Of a DNA stretch of 64,000 nucleotides, positions 46,975 to 57,519 are shown one piece after another. Origin of the DNA: Epiperipatus broadwayi. Its lineage: Eukaryota > Onychophora > Udeonychophora > Euonychophora > Peripatidae. The translations under genes were made by a program, and so were the position numbers. The stretch is taken from the NCBI GenBank assembly GCA_028023455.1, contig JAQFVV010006256.1, positions 1,362,001-1,426,000 on the forward strand, given 5' to 3'. The number at the start of each line of letters is the position of its first letter. Position 1 is the first letter of the stretch. The notes below the pieces were generated by a model, which saw only the letters and a program-made list of their open reading frames with translations, did not search any database and was not told the DNA's origin.

Positions 46975-49549
46975 TCCACTTCATTGAAGAAATAATAAAA
47001 GTGTAGTGATTTAATTTTTTTGTTGTTATTATTTGTTTTAAAAAAAATACATTTACTACTTATTAACATTTCTGGTGAAGATCCCCTACAGGTTTTATAT
47101 TGCACAATCACATGTTAAGTAAATCTTCATTTTAGGAAAAATAAAAAAATTTACTTTTCATCTCCATTTTGAACAAAGTTTTATCCATTTAAAATAAAGT
47201 AGATAACAGATGAATTGATTGTTTTATTGTAACTATTCCTGTTATATATTACATGGTATGTACCATATGTGTATGTTTTAAGAATTCTGTAATTTAGTGA
47301 TTGTTTTGTCCATATTTAAAGTAACATTTGGGAATTGCATAAAACTTTTAGATTATTGTATGAAATTCATATTTTTAGTGTTGTTAGAAATTAATACCCT
47401 TAGCATTGTTAGATTTAATCTGGTGTAATTATTTTCACACATTAGAACTGCTATGCCTTTTTTACATATGTAGTCAGACTGCCAATAACTGTGTAAATCT
47501 TGCAAAAACATCATATACATGTCCATTTTGACAAATTTATCATTTTAAGTTTGTACAAGATCCAAGTGTACACGTTATTTGGTCAGATCACAAGATTAGA
47601 AAGTTATCAACAGATTGATATGAATGTGAAAAGGCATAGCAGGTCTAATACATAATTACCTTATTTTTCTTTATATTGAAAATAATATAATCAATGAAAG
47701 AAAAGGGAAAAATATTTTGAATGATGTAAACATGTATTTATGAATTACATTTATATATTATTTATATTTTAGATTGGAGGAACTTCATATAAATAGACAA
47801 ATTATTTATTCATTACATTTAGATGAAAATAGTGGATAAAAGATGCTTTGCTATTCTTAATTTTTTCAAAGTTAAATTGAACTTTAAAAAATGATTTTTT
47901 TTCCCTGAAGTTATGAGAATGTATGTTATCTTTTACATTTTTGTTCTTTTCTCTCTCTTTTTTTGTTCTTTTTTTTAAATTATTGTTTGAAATGAATGAA
48001 ACAGTTTCTTTTCCTTCCATAATTGAAAATTACAAATAAAGCCTTAAATTTGGAATAGAAGAGATTTGTAAGAAATCTAGAAAAAATCTACAATTGAGAT
48101 GGATAAGTGTGATAAGGAAATTTCCTGGAATGATGGAATGCAGAAGAGAGTTTTGCCTGTCTTAATAACAGTTAAGAGCAAGCACGTAAGAAATGGTGAT
48201 CATGAGATGTTTATTGGCAGAATTAATTTCTGAAGAAGATTACTAGAGCAACCAAAACTGTCATATTAGGTTATAAAAAAGCATTGTAAAAGCAATAAAG
48301 AATATAGATGATAATATTATATGGATTTGGCAATGCAATAGGAAAGATAAAGTTATAATACTTCATAAACTTTTTCTGTTGAGGAGGTTTGGCATCTGGA
48401 GTTTCTTTCTTGATTGAAACCTAAAACAAATAAAATACTATTAGGAGTACTTATTATTATAAATCCCAATCATCATCATTACATTAGTTAGATTAATATG
48501 AAAATTTTGTTTTATTATTGGAATTCTATTCAATTTTTTATTTATAGTATTTATGTATACATCTGAAAGATTTACAATATATATATGTGTGTGTGTGTAT
48601 GTTTATCATTTAAGATCTTGAATATCATTATATGTATCATTGATTATGGGTTCAAATATATACTGAGAAATATTTATTGTTATAATATATATATACATGA
48701 AATGTTCTCTGAATATATCTGTGTATAATTGTTATAAAAATATATACACAAATGTTTGGTCATCAACTGGATAATAAATATGGAAATAGTTGATGATCAG
48801 CATGACCTGGCTGAAATGTTGGTATATATATTTTTAATACAATTAATTTTGCATGGATATATCCAGATAACATTTTATATGTAGCCCATGAAAATCTTTG
48901 TTTTAATATATATATTTATATAGTAAATAAAATCAAGTCATATATCATGTGACTTAACTTGATAAGCTTGTAATTATAAAATAAAATAATGAGTGTGCTA
49001 ATAGCTTTAACAAGCTTTATTGATAAATGCTGTAAGAGAAAGCATTTAAAAGCAATCTAGAAATTATCCCCATTCCCAAACCGGTTTTGAACTATTGACT
49101 CTTCTCAGTGAAGTGCTAGGGTATTTCAGATACTAAATCTAAAATACCACCTCAAGACCAGCACTTATTTGATACTTAACAATTAAGTAGAAAATCTGAA
49201 ATTTTCAGACCCCTAAATGTTTTCAAATCCAGCTATCTAAATTAAATAGCTATATGGATCTACAAACTCTTCAGCATGTAACATTGCTTAAGACCTAAAA
49301 GCAAAATTATAAGAATAAATAAAATCAATATGTATAATGACAGAAGTACTCTACCTTATACAAATAGAGATCCATCACCACTTAATGAAAGTTTTTATTA
49401 GGTGGTATATTTTTTCCAATATCAATTATATTATGGGATAGCTAATCAAAAACATGTATCCAAAAACATTGTCCATAAATCCATCCACAGATGATTGAAA
49501 AATTAGATAAGGCAGTGTTTCCAATGACCCTACTTATATAGTCAAACAA
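46975..49549. other. AT-rich non-coding stretch
   Basis: Contains a (GT)n microsatellite at about 48588-48602. At 48145-48172 a 28-bp patch closely matches the right end of the hairpin element at 56.4 kb (gagttttgcctgt.ttaata). No gene is supported. Confidence 0.5.
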
Positions 49550-50790
49550 AGTTTTCCTGAAGGTTTGTGATATTAGTGTTTTAGTTGTATTTATATGTTG
49601 GACTATTTACATCATCTAATATGAGTATGGAATGTATTTAGAAAAATTTAACTTTATTGAAATATTCCAAATACATTCAACTGTTAGTAATAGCACACAG
49701 GTTAGTATATGCACAACATTTTGAGAGGTATTATTTCCCCCTCTTCTCCAGGTGTTGCTGGTCTGACCAGTGATAGTAAGTAACATGGGAATTGAATCTG
49801 GACCCTTAGATTTTTTGAGTATTGAATTTTACAATAATGCTCTAACCAACAGCCATCTTGCCAAAGACAACAGCCAGTAGAAATTTCAAATATTTATCTA
49901 TGAGGTTTCTCGTGATTTCCCCACTTTTTTCTAAGAGCAAGTTTTGATTAATGGTTTCCATACATTATAGTCACACTTAGGTTGATTTATGGGATTGTTT
50001 TCCATTGTCATGTGAGCAGTTTCTTTAAATTTTATTTTTTGTACCTTTTCTTTTCTATCCAATAATTTTGTATTTTCCCAATTGAACATATGTTCGTTGG
50101 TACATAATAATCTGCTACCTTAGACACATCTGTTTTCACTCTTAATAATCAGTTTGTGTTCTTGCAAGTGCTTTTCAATAGGATGACTGATCTCACCAAT
50201 ACACATTTTTCCACATTCACATGGTATTTCATAGATGCAGTTTTTTTCTTTTCAGCATTTCATGTTTAGGCTTTATAGCTCTTAGAATTCCCCATAGTGT
50301 AGTATGGAACTGGAAAGCTGCTCTGAGGTTATACTGCTTGCAGATTTTCCTTAATTTGTCTGCTATTTTTGGTATGCATCATTTCACTATGGTACCAATA
50401 ATTGTTTTTTTTTTATAGTTCTTTTTGTTGTCTATTTAAGGTTTTCTTAATAACAGCTGATGCAAAATCATTTTTCATATGAGTTTGTTCTTTGTAAATC
50501 TTTTCTTTTTTCAAGTTGATGGTTTTTGAATAAACTTCTTTTGCTCTTTTCCATAGTGATAGTATAACTCCATGTTTTGTAGTTCTGGTTTGATTGGATG
50601 TATTGTCTAAATATTTTCCTGTATGTGTGGGTTTTCAATAAACTGTAGTTTTGATTTTTGCCATGAGTGAGTCTTATCAATAGAACATGTAAAAATGCCA
50701 ATTTTTATTCTTGTTATTCTATTGTGAATTTAATTGAAGAGGATATGTTGTTGATGTGTTTCCAGAAAGTTTCACCATGTGGCCATACAA
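49550..50790 (-). mobile_element. Penelope-like element 3' half, minus copy
   Basis: Reading the minus strand from 50790, the motifs are WPHGETFWKHINN and SSIKFTIE (about 50785-50725), then KTHTYRKIFRQYIQSNQNYK (50640-50580), KRKDLQRTNSYEK, and then CIYEI..ECGKMCIGEI (GIY-YIG, about 50260-50190). NEHMFNWENTK..DRKEK follows, and the stop lies near 49970. This is the PLE order: RT region after the catalytic box ('WPHG...FL.HLN.I...IKFT.E', 'VYRKPTHT.RYL'), linker, then GIY-YIG. The 3' tail (49960-49590) carries the tRNA-like module. Many stops and frameshifts; the catalytic RT palm is absent. Confidence 0.8.
49770..49870 (-). other. tRNA-like A-box/B-box module in the PLE tail
   Basis: Minus strand: gatggctgttggttagagca (A-box region), an AT-rich middle, then ggtccagattcaattccc (B-box; gattcaattcc against GGTTCRANYCC). 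It lies between the GIY-YIG stop and the end block containing ctcaaaatgttg. The same arrangement is at 15.1 kb (A-box kept) and 51.4 kb (B-box ggttcaattcc kept). It does not fold into a full tRNA by eye, so it is not called a tRNA gene. Confidence 0.55.
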
Positions 50791-50811
50791 CAAATGTATA
50801 GCTGTATTAAG

Positions 50812-51570
50812 AAAACCTTAAATAGATAACAAAAAGAACCTTCAAAAGAAAAAACAATTACTGGTACTGTAATGTACCTATACATAACAAAAATAACAGA
50901 CAAATTAAAGAAAATCTGCAATCAGTATAACATCAGAACAGCTTTCCAGAGCCGTACCACACTATGAGGAATTTTAACAACCACAAAACCTAAACTTGAA
51001 ATGCTGAAAAGAAAAAGACTGCATCTATGAAATATCATGTGAATGTGAAAGAACATATATGATAAGACCAGTTGTCCCATTGAAAAGCACTTGCAAGAAT
51101 ACAAACTGATGATTATAAGAGAGAAAACAGATGTGTCTAAAATAGCAGACCATGTGTGTACCAATGAACATATGTTCAATTGGGAAAATACAAAAATATT
51201 GGATAGAAAAGAAAAGGTACAAAGAAGAAAATTTAATGAAGCTGCTCTCATGACAATGGCACAATCCCATATGTCAAACTAGTGTGACTATACATAATGT
51301 TTGTAAACCACTAATCAACTTTTCTCTTGGAAAAAAAAGTGGAGAAATCAGGAGAAACCTCATAGATAAGTATATGAACTGTTGCCTTTGGTGGGATGGC
51401 TCAAAGGATCTAAGAGTCCAGGTTCAATTCCCATGTTAGTACTGTTACTGATCAGGCCAGCAACACCTGAAGAAGAGGGGAGAATAATACCTCTCAAAAT
51501 GTTATGCTTATATTAACCTGTTTATTCATATTAGATGATGGAAATAGTCAAACATATAAATACGCCCAAA
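50812..51570 (+). mobile_element. Penelope-like element 3' part, plus copy
   Basis: Plus-strand reading: ITGTVMYLYITKITDKLKKI (about 50858-50917) and YNIRTAFQSRTTL form the family's linker ('..V.LPYI.G..DK..KI....NI.T.F.P...'). A damaged GIY-YIG core follows at 51020-51090. Then ORF 51091-51282 has MQEYKLMIIREKTDVSKIAD, HVCTNEHMFNWENTKILDRK and RRKFNEAALMTMAQSHMSN. The tail keeps ggttcaattcccatg (51423-51437) and cctctcaaaatgttatg (51490-51506). Compared with the minus copy it lacks about 80 bp inside the tail and the 'WPHG' and 'THT' parts of RT. It faces the minus copy head to head. Confidence 0.8.
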
Positions 51571-52440
51571 GTAAGTCTGTATCTAAGCAAATAGTCTTTG
51601 GATTCTTAATATCAATAGATTATATAACCTCTCTGGGATCTATAATTAATAATAATATAATCAGTAGTATCATAAATAAAATTCAGAAAATAGAAAATAA
51701 TTCAGACTTCTCCAGAATCAGATTGTACACATTTTCTTAGAAAAAAGTTGAATATTCCCATACTTGATTTTGATTTACAACTCATTTCTTAATAAATAGA
51801 ATCAAAAATACTTAATAATATGAATTTTAATATTGGACTATTTTTATTATCTAATATGTGTATGGAATGTCTTTAGAAAAATTTAACTTTATTTAAATAT
51901 TCCAAATTTTTCTAAAGACATTCAATACACATATTAGATGATGGAAGTAGTCCAATATAAAAATACAACTAGAACACCATCATCACAAACTTTCAGGAAA
52001 ACATTAATAACATGATTGTTTAAATATTTATATTTTAATGATTTGGTATCACTAAATTCTACTTGCAACTATTTAATTTGTAGAATATACAATAATTTTG
52101 TTACTTTTGCCTTTGCATCAGCAATTAAAATTGTATAAATTATGATGATTCTAAATCTTCCTTAGTTATAATCTATTCTGAATACTCTCAATCAGTAAAT
52201 AATATCAGCTAAGATATTGGATGAGGTATAATTTTCATGTAAAAATATGTTATTTAAATATTTGGATTGTGAAAATTCAGGAAGCACTTTTGTGACAGAA
52301 ATAAATCGGACATATCTATTTTCAGATGCAAAATACATTAGTGGACAATTAAATTAATTAAAAAAGATAAATATATATGATGGGAATAGTTCTGTAACTT
52401 TTAATATTCATGTATAGGGCTTAGATAACTTATTTAAGTG
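51571..52440 (+). repeat. Unnamed interspersed repeat, copy 1 (also at 63.56 kb)
   Basis: Blocks shared in order with 63560-63995 are cttctccagaatcagattgt/cttctccaaaatgagatcac, aatagaatcaaaaata.ttaataatatgaa, then taatctattctgaatactct/caatttatcctgaatccact. After these come cagctaagatattggatgag/ctgctaaggtatttaatgag, gaaagcacttttgtgaca/aagcacttttataaca and gggcttagataact. It has no ORF. In this copy 51838-52010 is occupied by a PLE-tail insertion that the other copy lacks. Family identity and limits are unknown; the 5' part to 51571 is not confirmed in the second copy. Confidence 0.6.
51838..52010. repeat. Hairpin made from a PLE-tail fragment
   Basis: The arms are tattggactatttttattat...ggaatgtctttagaaaaatt (51838-51888) and its reverse complement (51906-51958), separated by about 17 bp. 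The right arm and flank (attagatgatggaagtagtc, then aggaaaac near 52000) match the end of the PLE copy at 49.55-49.69 kb. It sits inside the repeat at 51.57-52.44 kb, which is uninterrupted at 63.6 kb. Confidence 0.7.
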
Positions 52441-52848
52441 TTAATATAAAATAGTGCCAATAATAATTATAATCTGTGTAGAAATTATTTTATTTTTTCT
52501 CTGGCATGAGTAAATAAATAAATAAGCTTACAGATTGTGCACATATATAAGTTAATAATTTAAAGAGAGAATAATTAAATTGTTAGAATCTTATATGTAC
52601 ACATACACATATATTCCAATATTTACCTCTTTTACTCACTTCTTTATAAAGAAAATTCAAATAATAAAAAACATCAATAGTAATACTTAACTGCATTAAT
52701 CTTCTCTATAACAATGGAAACATAAATACATTATTGTGTTCCTACAAACTTAAACAAAATTAATAAATGAGAATATTAAAACTCCTCAAAAAGTAATATT
52801 ACAATTTTAAAAAAATTCAGAAAACACATTTTTTCAAAAGCATTCATT
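52441..52848. other. AT-rich spacer
   Basis: No gene or recognisable repeat beyond a short taaa repeat at about 52512. Confidence 0.6.
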
Positions 52849-52863
52849 AAATTAAACTTTGAT

Positions 52864-52970
52864 GTCTTGCATTGGTGGTCGAGAGGTCAGCGCGACTGCC
52901 TTGCACTTGCAGGCAGGTGCCCGGGTTGCTGGTTTGCATCCCGGCCGATGCTATGACACTTAAAAAAAAA
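52864..52970 (+). mobile_element. tRNA-derived SINE, copy 2, with perfect target-site duplication
   Basis: Head: ggtggtcgagaggtcagcgc (A-box region), a self-complementary ctgccttgcacttgcaggca, then gctggtttgcatcccggcc (B-box; ggtttgcatcc), gatgctatgacac and a 12-base A-rich tail. It is flanked by an exact 15-bp repeat, aaattaaactttgat, at 52849-52863 and 52971-52985. Poly-A tail plus target duplication is the mark of LINE-driven retroposition. A TGC in the middle loop and the overall shape suggest a tRNA-Ala-like parent, but this is uncertain. Length about 107 bp, with no long tail region beyond the tRNA-related head. Confidence 0.88.
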
Positions 52971-52985
52971 AAATTAAACTTTGAT

Positions 52986-54439
52986 TTTAAATGTAGACAA
53001 CCACTGCTAGAAAATTTTTATTTGCATAAATATTTCCACTATTATTTATTTCCAATGTAAGCTATTTTATTTTCACTTTAAAAAGACTAATATATAGTAA
53101 GATTGAACATTCTATTCCAAATATAAAACCAATATTTTTTTTTAAAAATAAAATCAACTGCACTGAAGTTTATTACCAAGTGGACATTTGCCTGCTGTTT
53201 ATATAATTTTTTTTTTTTATGTTTTTTGTTTTAGGTATCCAATGACAATTTCATAAGTATAATTTCTTTCTGGGTTCTTTTCTAATTTAGCATTTCATTT
53301 CAAATATTCCTAATATTATCACTATCATATAATAACTTGCAAGTTTCAAAAACAGATTTTTAAAAGTATAAACTACAGTTTAAACTGTGTTTTGTGGAAT
53401 ATTGGTACTTCATGAGCTTAGTTGAAATGCTTCAAAATTTTTTGAAGATTCTCAAAAAATTAATATGATTATGAAGAAAATGCTTGAGGAGAGAACCATT
53501 GTGGGGGGAGTTGTAGACTTGGTTCAAATTACCAGTTCCCACAGCAATGTTTTTTTCAAAAGAAGGGGTAATGATCCAACAAATCTAGTTGAAAAATAAA
53601 AGTGGCCTTATTTGTTGTTTTATTAGAATTATTATATTTGTAAATGAGGTATGAAAACTACATAACTATAGTATTAATAAATTCTTTTTTTAAAACATAT
53701 TCGTTTTTAAAAAGCCAGTAGAAAAATTTATCAGAACCTGGATTCACTCTTGATAGCCCTGCCCGAAAACAGCACAGTGTTAAAAATAAAATAAAAATAA
53801 TTGTTTTGAGTTGTTTATAATTTTATCATAATATCTTTAGTTCAATAAAAATATATATAATGGTAAAAAAAAAAAACCCCAGGATCTTAGGCATAAATTT
53901 ATTTAAAGTAGAATAATTTGTTATTATTTTTAAAAGACAGATTATATTCTAAATAATTAAATTAAAATAAATAAATAACAATAAATGATAGGATACATAC
54001 AAGAATGATTCATCGTTTATGTGAAAAATACTAATAAATCACCTGAGTTTTAAACAAGGGCTGTGATTGGCTAAATTTGGTGGCTTGCGGCTGTTTGAAA
54101 TGAAAAAAAAAAATCCAATTTTAAAACAGTTATGTGATAACTACAATAAGTATATGGATGATTCTAAAATTGTTTTCTAAAATTATTATCTTTTTCTAGT
54201 GTAATTTTAATGCATTCATGTATGCTCAATTGTTTTGTATATCAATTGTCAATGTCTTGATATATTTGTTTTATTTAATAGTCATAATAAAAATATTTTA
54301 TAGAAATTAATTCATGACAGCAGTGTCTTTAGGGATGGCTCTACTTTTTCCACTCATTAAATATTTAGAAATAATTATTGATTAGCCCAAAATGCATACA
54401 TTTCTTTAATTCAAAATATGATTCTAGTGCCTATAGAGC
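52986..54439. other. AT-rich stretch, no gene seen
   Basis: No supported ORF. The GC-richer words at 54058-54095 (gctgtgattggctaaatttg) are near where the 5' non-coding part of the hAT element should lie, but I cannot define its end. Confidence 0.5.
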
Positions 54440-56810
54440 AAATATATGATGATAATACTAACAAGATGGAGAAAAAAGTCAAAAAAGGTCAGCACTCATT
54501 ATTGTGATTATTTAGATTATGGGTTCACATGGTATGGTGTGAAAGAATCGAATTCCTCTCTGCATTATATGTGTGAAAAAAATGAGTAGTAGTTCAATGA
54601 TATCAACTAAATTGAAATGACATTTTACAGCTGAACACCCCAAAGTCCAAATATAAAAAATTATCAAAGATGGTTGGAGAATCAAACACAGATTTTTTTT
54701 TTTTTTAAATGATTACAATATCTGATAAAGCATAACTTGCTTTATATGAATTAGCAGAATTAATTGCATTAAAATTCAAACCATGTACTATAGTAAAGTC
54801 ACTAATACTGCTAGCATATTATGAAGTTATAAAAATTATGTTTGGAGAAGTTGCAAAAAAATGCCGAAATTTTAAAAATTTCTCTTTCAGATGATGTTAT
54901 CAAAAAAGAATTAAGATATGTTTGACTATATCGAAGAAACATGTTGCTGAAAATCATTCTATTTGCTTTGCAAATTGATGAATCATTTAGTAAACATAAA
55001 TGATAAAGGTCAAATATTAGGATTCATTTATTTTATTAGAAATAGCCAATTTTTATGCTGCAAAGAACTTACTGAATGTACAACAGGACATGAAATATTT
55101 GAATTAATTAAGCCATATTTAGAAAATTTAAAAATATCTTGGGAAGTATGTGTTGGAATTGTATGGATGGTGTTCCAACACTTATAGACTCTATTTGAGA
55201 TTCTTGCAGAGAACAACCCAAATATATCCACACATTGTTTTTTACACAAGTAACACTGGCAGCAATGTTAAATCTATATTTGACAAATTATAGATATGGT
55301 AAAGTATATTAAGAACAGGTTTTTAAAAGGTCATCTTTTTAAAATTCTTTGCTTATTTATGGAAACTGAGTATCAGTCTTTATTTTTATACACTGATAAA
55401 TGATGGTCATCTAGAGATAAAGTTTTACTCTGTTTTAAAGCTCAAGGATAAATTATTGATCTTTATCAAAATGAAAGAATATATACTTTTGTAAAATATC
55501 TTAATAAGGATATTTGATGCTCAAAACCAGCACACTGTGCTTCAAAAATAGAAAATATCTAGAAAAATCATATTTCACAAAAATGTCAGTGAAATTATTT
55601 TTTTTATAAAGGAACATTTAATGTTAAACCACTAAACATTACATGATTATCATTTCTTATTCGTGCTCATAACTTATTAAAGCAGGCAAAAGTCTCCATA
55701 CAGTAGTGCCACTCTGTGCAAGCCAGAGTAATCAATTGATGCCAGAAGGCTTGTGCATAAAATCCCTATCTAGTGCCTACTTATCCAATATATCCAGACT
55801 ATTTTTTAGCTTGTGGCTTTTGACAGTGGGAAGCTTTGGATCTGAGAGCACTGCACTTAGATCTTAGGATCTAATGCAACCCTCCAGCAGCCACCTTGTA
55901 TCTCGACTACAAAACTATGAGTCTAAAATTGAAAATGCAATAATATTTTCAATCCAAGCTCATTAGCTTATATAGTCATATAGCTCTGAACCCAGTTAGT
56001 ACCCATACATTTTGGTGTCTTTGGTTCTTTTATAACCATAGCCACCACTATCCTATTAGCAGGATTGGTATTAAACCAGGATAGTGGTGGCTATGGTTAT
56101 AAAAGAATCAAAGACACCAAAATATATGAGTACTAACTGAGTTCAGACCTACATGACTATATAAGCTAATGAGCTTGGACTGAAAATATTGTATTTTCAA
56201 TTTTAGACTCATAGTTTTGTAGTTAAGTAGAGATAAAAAATGGCTGCTGGAGGGTTGCATTAGATCCTAAGATCTAGGTGCCATGCTCTCAGATCCAAAG
56301 TTTCTCACTGACGAAAGCCACAAGCTAGAAACTAGTAGGCACTAGACAGGGATTTTATGCACAAGCCTTCTGGCATCCATAGAATACTCTGGTTTGCACT
56401 GAGTGGCACTACTGTATGGAGAGTTTTGCCTGTTTTAATAACATTTAATGTTAATGGAGAAAAAGATTATCTACTATTTTCCAACATTAAATATTGAACA
56501 TTGTGATTGGACATGAAATCCTCTTTGTACTAATAATTCAATATATTGGCATAGGACCACATTCTAAAAATGAAATTCTCTGAAATGAATCTGAAGGTTT
56601 GGATTTTGACTCTGGAAGAATACCTCACTTTTTCTCAAAAAGTTCTTAAAATTTTGTTAGTTTTCAATATCATATTTATGTGAAAGCGATTTCTCAGAAC
56701 TGATTAATATAAAAATCAAAAAGAGAAAAAAGATAAATTTAGAAGAAAGAAACAGGATAACCATGCCTTATATTAGACCCTTCTTCTCAAAATAAACAGA
56801 AGTTTTTCAT
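54440..56810 (+). pseudogene. hAT-superfamily transposase (BED-finger, ZBED5-like type), decayed and interrupted
   Basis: Plus-strand pieces, in several frames, follow the order of this family. DYLDYGFTWYGVKESNSS and KLKWHFTAEHPKVQI form the BED finger (about 54503-54645). YELAELIALKFKPCTIVKSL, KIMFGEVAKKC and SFSDDVIKKELRY follow (54745-54925), then ALQIDES (54970) for the family's 'LQ.DEST'. ORF 54963-55187 adds NINDKGQILGFIYFIRNSQF, CCKELTECTTGHEIFELIKP and LKISWEVCVGIVWMV ('W..CVGI.TDGA'). The C-terminal dimerisation block YLCESDFSELINIKIKKRKK is at about 56675-56735. The middle is split by the hairpin at 55673-56442. The 3' end may be near 57003, where aaaaactactg resembles hAT ends. Catalytic Asp of TDGA and RW-type residues are not preserved. 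Confidence 0.8.
55673..56442. mobile_element. ~770-bp hairpin element inserted in the hAT gene
   Basis: The left arm (55673-56053) and right arm (56078-56442) are inverted copies over about 370 bp at roughly 90% by eye. The outer ends are cttattaaagcaggcaaaag and gttttgcctgttttaataac. The inner ends are ccatagccaccactatcct and aggatagtggtggctatgg, with a 24-bp spacer. Composition is less AT-rich than the host sequence. There is no ORF. The 15-bp word aacatttaatgttaa occurs at 55613-55627 and again at 56440-56454, right at the 3' junction, so the insertion or duplication may include ~45 bp left of the hairpin. It resembles a foldback element; no transposase is associated. Confidence 0.82.
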
Positions 56811-57519
56811 TAAATTTTATTTAAAAAAAAATTTTAGAATCAATTTTTTGTGTATGTAATTACTATATATGTGTGTATAATACAAGGAATGCTTATTAAT
56901 ATTTTAGTATCACTTTTTGACAAACACAAGTATTATTGAGTTTGATGATCCTTGATTTTTTTCCTGATCATCCAAAATGTTCATGGAAAAATTAAAAACT
57001 ACTGGTTTAAAGCAAATTTATGATATCTTTTTTTCATCAAAAAAAAATCAATGCTTTATCTTTCTAGAAGATTCCTGAAAATTAACCATTCATGACTTTC
57101 AATTTTTTAATTAATTATGTGTGCAGGATTTGAAGCTTGATCTTTATTGTATTTTAAAGAAAGAAGAAAATAATAAAAGAAATAAAGCATTTTTAAAGTA
57201 ATTGATTGAGATAAAGAACAATAGATACATAATGTAATTAAACCAAATATGTGAGCACATGCACAAATAATTACCCATCTCTCTCACATACATGCAAAGA
57301 AAAGCATCCTCGTAGATAACTAGAGATCAAGAAATATGAACTATAGGTAAGAAATTAATGGAAATAACTATTTAGTTTTTCATTAAATAACTATTATTGG
57401 TTAATATGAGGTGATAGTATAAAAAATATATACCCATGTTTAATTCCTATTTATTCTTGGATACATTTTTTTTGACACAAAAATATATACTATCCATTTT
57501 GGGTCTCTATGAAAAAAAA
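56811..57519. other. AT-rich spacer
   Basis: No gene is supported. The possible hAT 3' terminus lies near 57003. Confidence 0.5.

Noticed and set aside
49060-49165. Possible further tRNA-like patch (aaaccggttttgaactattg)
   Set aside because: The B-box match is poor, no A-box lies at the right distance, and no second copy was seen.
52864-52970. Functional tRNA gene
   Set aside because: The ends do not pair as an acceptor stem, a non-tRNA word and poly-A tail follow, and a 15-bp target duplication shows retroposition.
53773-57003. cagtgttaaaaat at 53773 paired with aaaaactactg at 57003 as hAT inverted ends
   Set aside because: The match is only a few bases in AT-rich sequence and no 8-bp target duplication is visible.
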